Source of the DNA: Anaerotruncus colihominis
Lineage (GTDB): Bacteria; Bacillota; Clostridia; Oscillospirales; Ruminococcaceae
DNA length: 64,000 bases
Assembly (NCBI RefSeq): GCF_010206195.1
Contig: NZ_VIQT01000010.1
Coordinates: forward strand, 186,001 to 250,000
Reading direction: 5' to 3'
This document shows positions 39,501 through 47,982 of this stretch, one piece after another. The notes below the pieces were generated by a model. That model worked only from the letters and a program-made list of their open reading frames with translations. It did not search any database and was not told the origin of the DNA. Positions within the stretch are counted from its first letter, which is position 1, and every line of letters starts with the position of its first letter. A program made the position numbers and the translations under genes.

Positions 39501-41882
39501 TCATTTCAATTCCGCAACGGTGACGCCGGACTCCCCTTCGCCAAATGTGCCAAGGCGGAACGATTTCACACTGCGGTGCTTCTTCAAACGCTGCTGTACC
39601 GCAGCGCGCAGCGCGCCGGTACCTTTGCCATGGATGATTGTGACGGTCGGGACGTTCGACAGCACACTCGCATCGATAAACCGGTCAAGCTCCATCAGCG
39701 CTTCGTCGGTCGTCATGCCGCGCAGGTCCACCTCCGTTTTTACATCACGCGAAACCTTCGATGAAACGCCGCGCGTCGAGACACCGGCGCCGCCAACCGT
39801 TACGCGCCTGTCCTTTGTATCAACCAGGCGCAGTTCCGACTGATGCACCTTCGTCTTGATAATCCCCGCCTGTACCTGCACAAACCCCTGTCCATCGGGT
39901 GCGGACAGGACCGTTCCTTCACGTCCGAGCGATACAAGGCGCACCGTGTCGCCGCGTTTAAGCGGCCGCTCAGGTGTGTACTGTTCGATATTCTTGCGCG
40001 TTACGGGGTCGGCAAGGTCGTGCAGACGGCGCATATTCGCCTTGAAAGCCGATTTGGCCTGCGCGGCGCGCTCCGCGAAGCCGGCGCTGTCCTTTTGCCG
40101 GCGCAGCTCTTCAAGCTCGTCAAGAAGTTTCTGAGCCTGCATCCCGGCCTGTTCCACAATCCCGCGCGCCTGCACGCGCGCGCGCTCAATTTCACGCTCG
40201 CGTTCCTGCTCCATCGTTCTGCGCAGCGCGTCGGCCTCGTCGCGTTCGCGCTGCGCGCCGGCGCGCTGGCTCTCGGCCTGCGCGCGTGCGCGCTCCAGCT
40301 CCTGCCGCGTCTGCTCGAGCTGCGAGACAACCTCCTCAAAGCGCAGATTTTCACCGGAAACATGCGCCCGTGCCGCCTCGATCACACTGGATGGCAATCC
40401 GAGGCGCTCACAGATAGCAAACGCGTTTGAACGACCCGGCACGCCGATCAGAAGCCGGTAGGTCGGCCGCAGCGTTGCAACGTCAAATTCACAGCTTGCG
40501 TTTTCAACGCCCGGCGTGTTGAGCGCGTACATTTTAATCTCGGCGTAATGTGTCGTGGCCACCACCTTCGCGCCCTGGGCACGCAGCCGCTCAATCACGG
40601 CGACGGCAAGCGCCGCGCCTTCCACTGGATCAGTGCCCGCGCCAAGCTCGTCGAGCAGCACAAGCGAACGGCTGTCAGCCTCACCAAGAATCCGGATGAT
40701 ATTCGTCATATGCGCCGAAAAGGTGGATAAGCTCTGTTCAATGCTCTGTTCGTCGCCGATGTCAACCAAAAGCCTTTCAAAAACGGGCACCGTGCTCCCG
40801 TCGGCCGCGGGGAGCATCAAGCCGCACTGCGCCATCGCTGACAGCAGGCCGAGCGTTTTAATCGCAACGGTTTTGCCGCCTGTGTTCGGCCCGGTGACAA
40901 CAAGCGTGTCAAAATCGCCGCCGAGCCGCAGGTCAATCGGTACGACACGGTCTGCGGGCAATAGCGGATGGCGCGCCCGTTTCAGTTCTGCCGCGCCCGT
41001 CTCGCTGATCGCAGGTTCGGTGGCGCGCATCTCATCGGCCAAACGGCTTTTCGCAAAGTAAAGATCAAGCTCGACGATCGCTTCATAGCTGCCGCCGATG
41101 CTGTCGGCGCACGCGCCGGTCTGCGCTGAAAGCTCATACAGAATGCGGTCGATCTCCGCCTGTTCCTGCCCTTGCAGAATCCGGATTTCATTGTTGGCCT
41201 CGACAACGCCCATCGGCTCAATGAAAACCGTCGCGCCCGATCCAGACGTATCGTGCACCAGCCCCTTGATCTCGTTGCGGTATTCCTGCCGCACCGGCAC
41301 AACAAAGCGGCCGTCGCGCTGTGTGATGATGTTTTCCTGCAAATATTTCTGATACGTCGCCGAACGCACCAGCCGGTCGAGCACCTCGCGCGCCTTGGCG
41401 CCGGCGCTCCGGATTTTCCGACGGATGTCGGCAAGCGCCGGGCTGGCCGCGTCTGCGATTTCATCCTCCGACACGATCGCCGTCGATATGGCGCGCTGCA
41501 ATGACGGCAGCGCCACAACGCAGTCGAGCAAAAATTCCAGGCTTGTCGGATCACCTTCCAGCTGGCTGCGCCAGCGTTCAATCGTCTCAATCGCGCGCAG
41601 CACACGCGCCACGTCGAGCAGCTCACGCGGCGACAGGCGCGCCCCGACCGCCGCGCGTTTGAGCGCGGCGGAACAATTTGTCACGCCGCCGATCGACGGC
41701 GTCGAATAACGGTTTGTCAATGTGTTCGCATCGACCGTGCGCCGCATCAGCTCACGCACATCACGGATGTCGCGCGCCGGTTCAATCGCAAGCGCCAGCG
41801 CGCGGCTGTCCTCACACGAGCAATGGCGCGCCAGGCGCATAAGCACCTTATCTAATTCAATTGCTTTACAATATTTATCCAT
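39501..41882 (-). CDS. mutS2: Endonuclease MutS2
   Basis: A 793-residue MutS2, typical length. N-terminal MutS-like core and clamp (about 1-300), then the ATPase with Walker A GPNTGGKTVAIK, SLVLLDELGAGTDPVEGAAL and TTHYAEIK. A long charged coiled coil (about 510-630) leads to the KOW-like linker and C-terminal Smr nuclease domain with VDLRGMTTDEALMELDRFID and IIHGKGTGALRAAV. MutS2 suppresses recombination and, in Bacillus, splits collided ribosomes. Confidence 0.97.
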   Translation of the reverse strand: MDKYCKAIELDKVLMRLARHCSCEDSRALALAIEPARDIRDVRELMRRTVDANTLTNRYSTPSIGGVTNCSAALKRAAVGARLSPRELLDVARVLRAIETIERWRSQLEGDPTSLEFLLDCVVALPSLQRAISTAIVSEDEIADAASPALADIRRKIRSAGAKAREVLDRLVRSATYQKYLQENIITQRDGRFVVPVRQEYRNEIKGLVHDTSGSGATVFIEPMGVVEANNEIRILQGQEQAEIDRILYELSAQTGACADSIGGSYEAIVELDLYFAKSRLADEMRATEPAISETGAAELKRARHPLLPADRVVPIDLRLGGDFDTLVVTGPNTGGKTVAIKTLGLLSAMAQCGLMLPAADGSTVPVFERLLVDIGDEQSIEQSLSTFSAHMTNIIRILGEADSRSLVLLDELGAGTDPVEGAALAVAVIERLRAQGAKVVATTHYAEIKMYALNTPGVENASCEFDVATLRPTYRLLIGVPGRSNAFAICERLGLPSSVIEAARAHVSGENLRFEEVVSQLEQTRQELERARAQAESQRAGAQRERDEADALRRTMEQEREREIERARVQARGIVEQAGMQAQKLLDELEELRRQKDSAGFAERAAQAKSAFKANMRRLHDLADPVTRKNIEQYTPERPLKRGDTVRLVSLGREGTVLSAPDGQGFVQVQAGIIKTKVHQSELRLVDTKDRRVTVGGAGVSTRGVSSKVSRDVKTEVDLRGMTTDEALMELDRFIDASVLSNVPTVTIIHGKGTGALRAAVQQRLKKHRSVKSFRLGTFGEGESGVTVAELK

Positions 41883-41940
41883 CTTTTGTCCCCTGTAACG
41901 GCCTGTGCCGCCTGAAAGATTCTGTTTGGCAAAACAGGCC

Positions 41941-42693
41941 CTAATCCTTGATCGTCAGGTAAAAATCGAGCGTTGAGAAGCGTTTGTCGAGCTGGACCTG
42001 GACATAATACTGTGTGACCTCCCCCAGATACGCAAGCTGCTCCTGCGGCAGCGTAAAGGCGAACAGCCGCTCAAACGGCGCGTACAGAATGTGCCGCATC
42101 GCAGCCAGCACGCCGCCGGAAAGACGCATCCGCGGCTGGTCCGGCGGCACGTTGGCGATGCACTTGCCGCAGGCAAGCTCACCCGTCAGCGGCAGAAAAT
42201 ACATCAGCTCCGATTCAAAACAGCCGCATCCGCGGCATGCGACAAGGTTCGGCATATAGCCCGCCATCGTCATAAGCCGCAGCTCGTATAGGGGTTTGAT
42301 AAACGCGCAGGCGCGTTTATCCCGGTCGAGCAGATACAGGGAATTGAGCAGCAGGCGCAGATACTCCTGCGCGCATTCGCCGCGCGGAGCTGTTTCGGCC
42401 GTCAACTCACACAGGTACGACGCCAAAGACAGCTTACACACATCGCCGCGCACCCCCATAAACACGGTTTCCAGATCGGCGCGGTCGACGCTGTATCGAT
42501 CTTTATTTGAAAACAACACAAAACACGAGTAGCTGAGAAGCTCGGCTGGAACGCGCAGCGTTCCGCGCGGCTTCTTAGCGCCCCGTGCGTAGGCGGATAT
42601 GACGCCGCGCTCCTTAGTCAGGAGCGTCAGCACGCAGTCAAATTCGTCAACCGATCGTGCCCTCAGGACGATCGCCTCGGTTGTGATATGCAC
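41941..42693 (-). CDS. recO: DNA repair protein RecO
   Basis: A 250-residue RecO. It has the N-terminal OB fold (TEAIVLRARSVDEFDCVLTL, LTKERGVISAYARGAKKPRG), a helical middle, and a zinc-binding Cys set (CRGCGCF...CGKC) in the C-terminal half. It anneals SSB-coated strands and loads RecA with RecR. Its start overlaps the end of yqzL, and its TAG stop runs into GGCCTGTTTTG, like other gene ends in the window. Confidence 0.95.
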   Translation of the reverse strand: MHITTEAIVLRARSVDEFDCVLTLLTKERGVISAYARGAKKPRGTLRVPAELLSYSCFVLFSNKDRYSVDRADLETVFMGVRGDVCKLSLASYLCELTAETAPRGECAQEYLRLLLNSLYLLDRDKRACAFIKPLYELRLMTMAGYMPNLVACRGCGCFESELMYFLPLTGELACGKCIANVPPDQPRMRLSGGVLAAMRHILYAPFERLFAFTLPQEQLAYLGEVTQYYVQVQLDKRFSTLDFYLTIKD

Positions 42694-42832
42694 CGTTTTC
42701 CCCCGCGGCTGCGGCGTTTTGCGCCGCAGTTGCCTGCGCTTGCCGCTTTACACCGACATAACGCATATAATCCTCGATTTTTCCGGACTGTAAAAATGTG
42801 TTAAACGCCATCGTCTCGTCGGGTTTCAACAC
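42647..42832 (-). CDS. yqzL: YqzL family protein with extended tail
   Basis: A 61-residue protein whose N-terminal half MAFNTFLQSGKIEDYMRYVG matches the YqzL motif (F-x-x-T/S-G-x-I-x-x-Y-L/M). Bacillus YqzL is under 50 residues and lies between recO and era, as here. The GTG at 42832 is set by GGAGG 5 bases upstream. The C-terminal 30 residues are Ala/Gly/Gln-rich, probably disordered, and overlap the first 47 bases of recO in another frame. Its function is unknown. Confidence 0.75.
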   Translation of the reverse strand: MLKPDETMAFNTFLQSGKIEDYMRYVGVKRQAQATAAQNAAAAGENGAYHNRGDRPEGTIG

Positions 42833-43002
42833 CGCCACCTCCAAAATATGATGTGGTTGTATTGTTCCCCGCACCCTGCCGCTTATTGTAGGGAAAGCTT
42901 TGCTCCCTTTCCACTATTTTGCCACTTGACAGCATTTTTTCAAGGTCTGCCCATCCGCCTGCGGCGCATCGCTTCTGAAGAGCAGCGGCGCAGAACAGAC
43001 CG

Positions 43003-43914
43003 TCAATTATATCCGAATGAGCGGATGATATTTTCCCGGTTGCGCCAGTCCTCGCGCACCTTGACCCAACATTGCAGGTTGACGCGGCAACCGAGGAAAT
43101 GCTCGATATCCTGCCGCGCCTGGGACGCGATCTTTTTTAACATCGCGCCGCCCTTACCAATAATCATGCCTTTATGGCTTTCGCGCTCGCAATAGATCTG
43201 TACCTGGATGTCCATAACATCCTTGTCCGGGCGCTCCTTCATCGACTCGACCGAAACGGCCGTGCCGTGCGGTACCTCGTCAAACAGGCGGCGCAGCAGC
43301 TTTTCGCGCACGATTTCCGCCACAATCACGCGTTCCGGCTGATCGGTCAGCGTATCTTTGTCAAAGAAAAACGGCGACGGAGTTGCAAAACGTCTCAGCT
43401 CGGACAGCACATCGCCCACGCCGCTGCCATGCAGCGCCGAAATCGGAACGACCGCCTCAAACGTATACGCCCGCATAAACAGGGCGATCTGCGCCATCAG
43501 CTTCTCCTTTTCGGCCAGCGTATCGATTTTGTTGATGACAAGCACCGCCGGGATGCGCTGCGCCTTAAAGGAATCGATGAGGCTCTGCTCGACCTTCTGG
43601 ATCTCATCACCAGGCTCCACGACAAGCACGGCGACATCGACGTCCGCCACGCTGTCGCCCACCTGCTTGACCATATATTCCGACAGCTTTGTCCGCGGCT
43701 TATGCAGCCCGGGCGTATCAATGAACACAAGCTGCGTATCGCCCTGCGTCAGCACGCCCGTGATACGTGTGCGCGTCGTCTGCGGCTTGCTCGAAACGAT
43801 TGCCACCTTTTCGCCGACCAAGGCGTTCAGCAGGCTTGATTTCCCGACGTTCGGCCGGCCGACAATAGCGACGAAAGCCGATTTTGTCTCATATTGCGGT
43901 TGTGTTGCGTTCAT
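43003..43914 (-). CDS. era: GTPase Era
   Basis: A 303-residue Era: G1 GRPNVGKSSLLNALVG, G3 DTPGLHK, G4 NKID and G5 ISALHGSG, followed by the KH domain with YCERESHKGMIIGKGGAMLK. Era binds the 3' end of 16S rRNA in 30S assembly. ATG at 43914 follows AAAGGAGA. The C terminus ends RNRENIIRSFGYN, standard. Confidence 0.97.
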   Translation of the reverse strand: MNATQPQYETKSAFVAIVGRPNVGKSSLLNALVGEKVAIVSSKPQTTRTRITGVLTQGDTQLVFIDTPGLHKPRTKLSEYMVKQVGDSVADVDVAVLVVEPGDEIQKVEQSLIDSFKAQRIPAVLVINKIDTLAEKEKLMAQIALFMRAYTFEAVVPISALHGSGVGDVLSELRRFATPSPFFFDKDTLTDQPERVIVAEIVREKLLRRLFDEVPHGTAVSVESMKERPDKDVMDIQVQIYCERESHKGMIIGKGGAMLKKIASQARQDIEHFLGCRVNLQCWVKVREDWRNRENIIRSFGYN

Positions 43915-44396
43915 AAATTCTCCTTTTTGTGATCCCCCTGCGAAAATCCAAAAACAAACCATCCGGCGATCAGCGCCGAAGCGGCCAGCGCCAGAAAGCG
44001 TATGGGCGAAGTCAGCGTATCCAGCAGCAGCGCCGTCAGCGCGCGCGGCTGCCAGAGCAGCACGGCTCCCACGCCGACAGCAGATGCGGCAAACACCAGC
44101 ACCGCTCCGGCGGCCGTATCCTTAGCGATTTTCGCCAGCGGCCGGCGCTGCGGAGAAACAAGATCGACCAGCGCCTCGGCCGCGGTGTTGACCAGCTCGA
44201 GCGCAAGCACGCCGCCGATAGTCAAAAACAGCAAAGCAAGGCGCGCGCCTGTAATGTGCAGATACGCCGCGAGCGCCAGAACGTACGCCGCGGCGACAAG
44301 ATGGATGCGGAAATTGCGTTCCCGGCGGATGCAGTGCATAATTCCGCACAGCGCATATCCAAAACTGCGCCCAAGTGCGGCTATTTTATTTAACAT
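43911..44396 (-). CDS. dgkA: Undecaprenol/diacylglycerol kinase with an added C-terminal membrane helix pair
   Basis: A 161-residue membrane kinase. The family core includes SFGYALCGIMHCIRRERNFR, IHLVAAAYVLALAAYL, the active-site helix VLALELVNTAAEALVDLVSP and AKIAKDTAAGAVLVFA, with the conserved E-x-x-N-T-A-x-E. Gram-positive members phosphorylate undecaprenol in wall lipid cycling. The usual protein is about 120-130 residues; this one carries an extra hydrophobic tail (about 125-155). It overlaps era by 4 bases and ybeY by 11. Confidence 0.93.
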   Translation of the reverse strand: MLNKIAALGRSFGYALCGIMHCIRRERNFRIHLVAAAYVLALAAYLHITGARLALLFLTIGGVLALELVNTAAEALVDLVSPQRRPLAKIAKDTAAGAVLVFAASAVGVGAVLLWQPRALTALLLDTLTSPIRFLALAASALIAGWFVFGFSQGDHKKENL

Positions 44397-44898
44397 CTTC
44401 CGGCAAAACGTAGCTGCCGTCGCGCTCAAGCCCCAGGCTTGCCAACACGCTTTCCTCTTTTTCGCGCATGTGCACCATTTCCAGCCCGCCCGCCTCATGG
44501 TCGTAACCGAGCAGATGAAGCATGGAATGAACTGTTAAAAAGCCAATTTCGCGCTGGAGCGAATGGCCGTACATACGCGCCTGCTCCACAGCCTTTTCGA
44601 CCGAAATTACAATATCGCCAAGCTGCAGCGCGCCTGTCTCCATGTTGCGGTCATATTCGCCGCCGGACCCCAGTGGGAACGACAAAACATCCGTTGGCGC
44701 ATCCTTTTGCCTGTATTCGGCATTGAGCTGGCGGATTTGCTCATTGTTGACAAAGCTGACGCTGATCTCCGCACTTTCATGGAAATTCTCCGCGATCAAC
44801 ACCGCGTGGCAGCAGCGCCGGATCAGCAGACGAATTCCGCTTGGTATTTTAACATCCTTCTGTCTGTTGGAAATCAGGACCTTTACACGTTCCGTCAT
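44386..44898 (-). CDS. ybeY: Endoribonuclease YbeY
   Basis: A 170-residue protein with the zinc site HSMLHLLGYDHEAGG (H-x3-H-x5-H), preceded by LNAEYRQKDAPTDVLSFPLG and DIVISVEKAVEQA. It takes part in 16S rRNA 3' maturation and ribosome quality control. Start ATG overlaps the phoH stop. Confidence 0.96.
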   Translation of the reverse strand: MTERVKVLISNRQKDVKIPSGIRLLIRRCCHAVLIAENFHESAEISVSFVNNEQIRQLNAEYRQKDAPTDVLSFPLGSGGEYDRNMETGALQLGDIVISVEKAVEQARMYGHSLQREIGFLTVHSMLHLLGYDHEAGGLEMVHMREKEESVLASLGLERDGSYVLPEDVK

Positions 44899-45863
44899 CT
44901 GTTGCGTTTACCCTCCTCATAATACCGCTCATACGCTTTGATGATCGCCTGCACAAGCCGATGGCGCACAACATCCTTTTCCGTAAAATGCAGGATACCA
45001 ATATCGTCGACGTTTTTAAGCACCTTGACGGCCTCCAAAAGCCCCGACCGTTTTGTATCCGGCAGATCAATCTGTGTGACATCGCCTGTGATAATCGCCT
45101 TGGAATTAAAACCAAGGCGCGTGAGAAACATTTTCATCTGCTCCGGCGTCGTATTCTGCGCCTCGTCAAGGATGATAAAACTGTCGTCGAGCGTGCGTCC
45201 GCGCATATAGGCGAGCGGCGCGACCTCGATATTCTGCCGCTCTACATACTTTTGGAAATTTTCAGCGCCGAGCATGTCGAACAGCGCGTCATACAGCGGG
45301 CGCAGATACGGGTCGACCTTATTCTGCAAATCTCCTGGCAAGAACCCCAGCTTCTCCCCTGCCTCCACAGCCGGTCTTGTCAGAATGATGCGGTTGATTT
45401 CATGCGCGCGAAACGCGCGCACCGCCATTGCGACGGCAAGATATGTCTTGCCTGTTCCAGCTGGCCCGACGCCGATTGTAATCGTATTGGAACGGATCAT
45501 CTCGATATATTTTTTCTGCCCGAGCGTCTTTGCCTTGACTGGCTTGCCAGTCGTTGTGATGCATACAACGTCGTCGGCGAGCGAAGCGACCTTGTCCTCG
45601 CGCCCCTCGCTGACCATCGCCATCACATAGCGCACATTCTGGTCGCTGAGCGTTTCGCCCTTATTGATGAGCGAAAGCAGACCTGTGATCGTGCGCACGG
45701 CAAGCGACACGCCCTGTTCATCGCCAAAGACCTTGATCTCCGTACCGCGGCAGGTGACAGTCACCCCATACTCCTGCTCAATCAGCCTGATATTTTCGTC
45801 AAAGCTGCCAAACAGGGCGAGCGCATGTTCCATCCGGTCTATATTTACCAGTTGTTCTATCAT
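44895..45863 (-). CDS. phoH: PhoH family ATPase
   Basis: A 322-residue PhoH-like protein: an N-terminal KH-like portion (about 1-110), then the P-loop ATPase with GPAGTGKTYLAVAMAVRAFR, RIILTRPAVEAGEKLGFLPG, IEVAPLAYMRGRTLDDSFII and LDEAQNTTPEQMKMFLTRLG. It is related to RNA helicase N-terminal domains. Its position before ybeY is standard and points to an RNA-related task. Confidence 0.96.
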   Translation of the reverse strand: MIEQLVNIDRMEHALALFGSFDENIRLIEQEYGVTVTCRGTEIKVFGDEQGVSLAVRTITGLLSLINKGETLSDQNVRYVMAMVSEGREDKVASLADDVVCITTTGKPVKAKTLGQKKYIEMIRSNTITIGVGPAGTGKTYLAVAMAVRAFRAHEINRIILTRPAVEAGEKLGFLPGDLQNKVDPYLRPLYDALFDMLGAENFQKYVERQNIEVAPLAYMRGRTLDDSFIILDEAQNTTPEQMKMFLTRLGFNSKAIITGDVTQIDLPDTKRSGLLEAVKVLKNVDDIGILHFTEKDVVRHRLVQAIIKAYERYYEEGKRNR

Positions 45864-45886
45864 TATTTTTTCATCCGTCCCCTTGC

Positions 45887-46051
45887 CTAGGGGCTGTTTG
45901 AAAAATCAAAATTCCCGTCTTTTTCTACAAACAGGGGCAGACGCCGCGTTAAAAAGCCCCGGAATCCGAAGGATTCCTGCTTTTTTTGCCTTGCGTTCCC
46001 CTGCTGTTTGCAAAAAATTCGGCAATTCCTCTATTTTCAAACAATCCCTAG
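45887..46051. repeat. 165-bp inverted-repeat element upstream of phoH
   Basis: CTAGGGGCTGTTTGAAAA (from 45887) pairs with TTTTCAAACAATCCCTAG (to 46051). Inner arms also pair in part (CAGGGG/CCCCTG, GAATCC/GGATTC). No gene lies within; the gene-free gap is 45864-46216. It may be a miniature inverted-repeat element. Confidence 0.6.
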
Positions 46052-46216
46052 TCCGTTTCCTGCTCTTAACAACACCCAATACCCCGTGTATAGTATAGCA
46101 AATCGATTGGTAAATAACAAGCAGTTTCACCAGTTATTTGTGAATATTTTGTGAAATTTCTCCAGTTTTTTGAATCAATTCTGTTTGCACGCTCATTGGC
46201 AGCAAAGCGCCGGCGG

Positions 46217-47446
46217 TCAGTAGCCGCCGGCGCGCGCTGGTTTTTTCTCCTCTTTTTCCTGGCTGTATTGTGTGACCGGTATCTCGACCTGCCGCGCAAT
46301 ATTCATTTCAACGATATAATCGCCGCGCAGCACAAGCTCACCGTTTTCCACCGAAGCGGAAACCTCCCGTTTTTTGACAGCGTCCTGATCCCACGCCTCG
46401 CGCTCCAGCGCCCCGAGCTGCCGCTGTGCGATGCGCAGAGCCGCTTCCTGCCCTAACTGCTGTTTCTGCAATTCGTAAAAGATGTACGTCTCGCGCGTCA
46501 CACAAAACGGCAGTTCTACCGGCCCGACCCGGGGCTGCCCCGTCACACGCTCCAGCTTGTAATCGCCCTCCAGGCCGCTGTAGATGAACAGCGGCAGGCG
46601 CACGCCGGGCAGCTCCAGATAGCGGCGTTTCACAATGCGGCCCGTCGGGACGGGCTCCTCGAGCGCAAGCGGAACGCGCGCCTCAAGCGTCTGCGGCACA
46701 CGCGCGAATACACGCGCGTTGGCGCGCAGAAGATGCGTCATGCCCCAGCGATCCTCAATGATGCCGCTGACAATGATGTCGCCTGTGTGTACAGCGTCGC
46801 CGATTTTGGCTGCGGCGCGGCCGTCTGTGATCTCCATGCGCACAATCTGGCCGTCAGCCGCGGCTACGACATTGGCCGGGATATTTGTATCAATTTTCGG
46901 AGGCGGATCGGTGCGTTCATGAACGAGCAGCGTTGCCGTCGTCCCCTGTATGTTGAGCGCCGCCCAGGCAAGCCCATCGACTGCGACAGGCAGCGCCCGC
47001 GCGATCTCGCGCTCATCAACCGCACCCTTGCGCGCGCCGCGGTGCACACCCATTTCCTCAAGCGCCTGATACAACACCTGTGAATCGATGCGTTCGTTGC
47101 CCTCGATGCGCACCACCCATACAAACTGCTGTGAAATCGTTAAGAACAGAATGCAGATCAGCACACCGGCCGCGATACCGGTGCGCCGGCGGTATCGGTG
47201 CAGCAGAAACGGCAGGCCATATCGTTTGCCGACGCGCGCTGTCACGCCGGCCTTACGAACGTATGGATGCAGGCGCCGGTATCCGCGCGCCGTTGTAAAG
47301 CCTGTAATTCCGGTTTCCGTACGCCGGCAGCCCCAGAGGACAATATGATGGTGCGCGCACAGGCTCATCAGACGTTCCACAGAACCGGACCGCGCCGAAA
47401 AACAAACATAACCGCGCAGCCAGCGCAGCAGCCTGACAAACAGCAA
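46217..47446 (-). CDS. yqfD: Sporulation protein YqfD
   Basis: A 409-residue protein of the YqfD family. It has a basic N-terminal part (RLLRWLRGYVCFSARSGSVE), one membrane helix at about 90-110 (TGIAAGVLICILFLTISQQF), then VWVVRIEGNERI and an extracytoplasmic region with HVER-like LLVHERTDPPPKIDTNIPAN. It starts with TTG behind GGGAGG. YqfC and YqfD are sigma-E-controlled and needed for engulfment in Bacillus. Confidence 0.93.
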   Translation of the reverse strand: MLFVRLLRWLRGYVCFSARSGSVERLMSLCAHHHIVLWGCRRTETGITGFTTARGYRRLHPYVRKAGVTARVGKRYGLPFLLHRYRRRTGIAAGVLICILFLTISQQFVWVVRIEGNERIDSQVLYQALEEMGVHRGARKGAVDEREIARALPVAVDGLAWAALNIQGTTATLLVHERTDPPPKIDTNIPANVVAAADGQIVRMEITDGRAAAKIGDAVHTGDIIVSGIIEDRWGMTHLLRANARVFARVPQTLEARVPLALEEPVPTGRIVKRRYLELPGVRLPLFIYSGLEGDYKLERVTGQPRVGPVELPFCVTRETYIFYELQKQQLGQEAALRIAQRQLGALEREAWDQDAVKKREVSASVENGELVLRGDYIVEMNIARQVEIPVTQYSQEKEEKKPARAGGY

Positions 47447-47560
47447 ATTCCCGCCTCCCTACAGATGATTTTGATCCTTCGTTCCGCTGTAAAGCGCCCC
47501 GTTCGCTATTCGCGACGCAGCCGGTCAAGCGGAGCGTCCGCTTTTCCAAAACAGCAGGAT

Positions 47561-47857
47561 TCACTGTGAAAACTCAAGGGATTTGAAAAAGCCTGTGACA
47601 GTGACCCGGTCGCCGCTCATACATTTGAGGGTCAGGCCGCGGCCGGTAAACTTGAGGATCAGCTTGCCCGTATTCAGACGAATCACATCGTCGTTATATT
47701 CCAACACGTTCTGGCAATGCTCAACCGCTGCTTCCCGGTTGCCAAGCAGCTCCACCTGCGCGAGCCCTCCGGCTACATCGACGGGTATCTCCAGCGAGCG
47801 CGATACGACCTCTGCGATCGTACCGCGCCGCGGCTTCGATTTCCTGCGTCCAAACAC
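47561..47857 (-). CDS. yqfC: Sporulation protein YqfC (YabP/YqfC family)
   Basis: A 98-residue protein: SLEIPVDVAGGLAQVELLGN, REAAVEHCQNVLEYNDDVIR, LNTGKLILKFTGRGLTLKCM, the YabP/YqfC beta-rich pattern. GTG at 47857 is preferred over GTG at 47884, as AGGGGGA lies just upstream and the extra residues are unlike the family. It precedes yqfD, as in Bacillus. Confidence 0.92.
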   Translation of the reverse strand: MFGRRKSKPRRGTIAEVVSRSLEIPVDVAGGLAQVELLGNREAAVEHCQNVLEYNDDVIRLNTGKLILKFTGRGLTLKCMSGDRVTVTGFFKSLEFSQ

Positions 47858-47982
47858 AGGCCTTCCCCCTTGTCCTGATCCCACGATACGGCGGGATACA
47901 AAATTTCGGTATCATTCTTTTGACCGTTCGTTACATACATATTAACGGACCGGCCATTTTATGTAATAAGGGGTTGCGGTAT

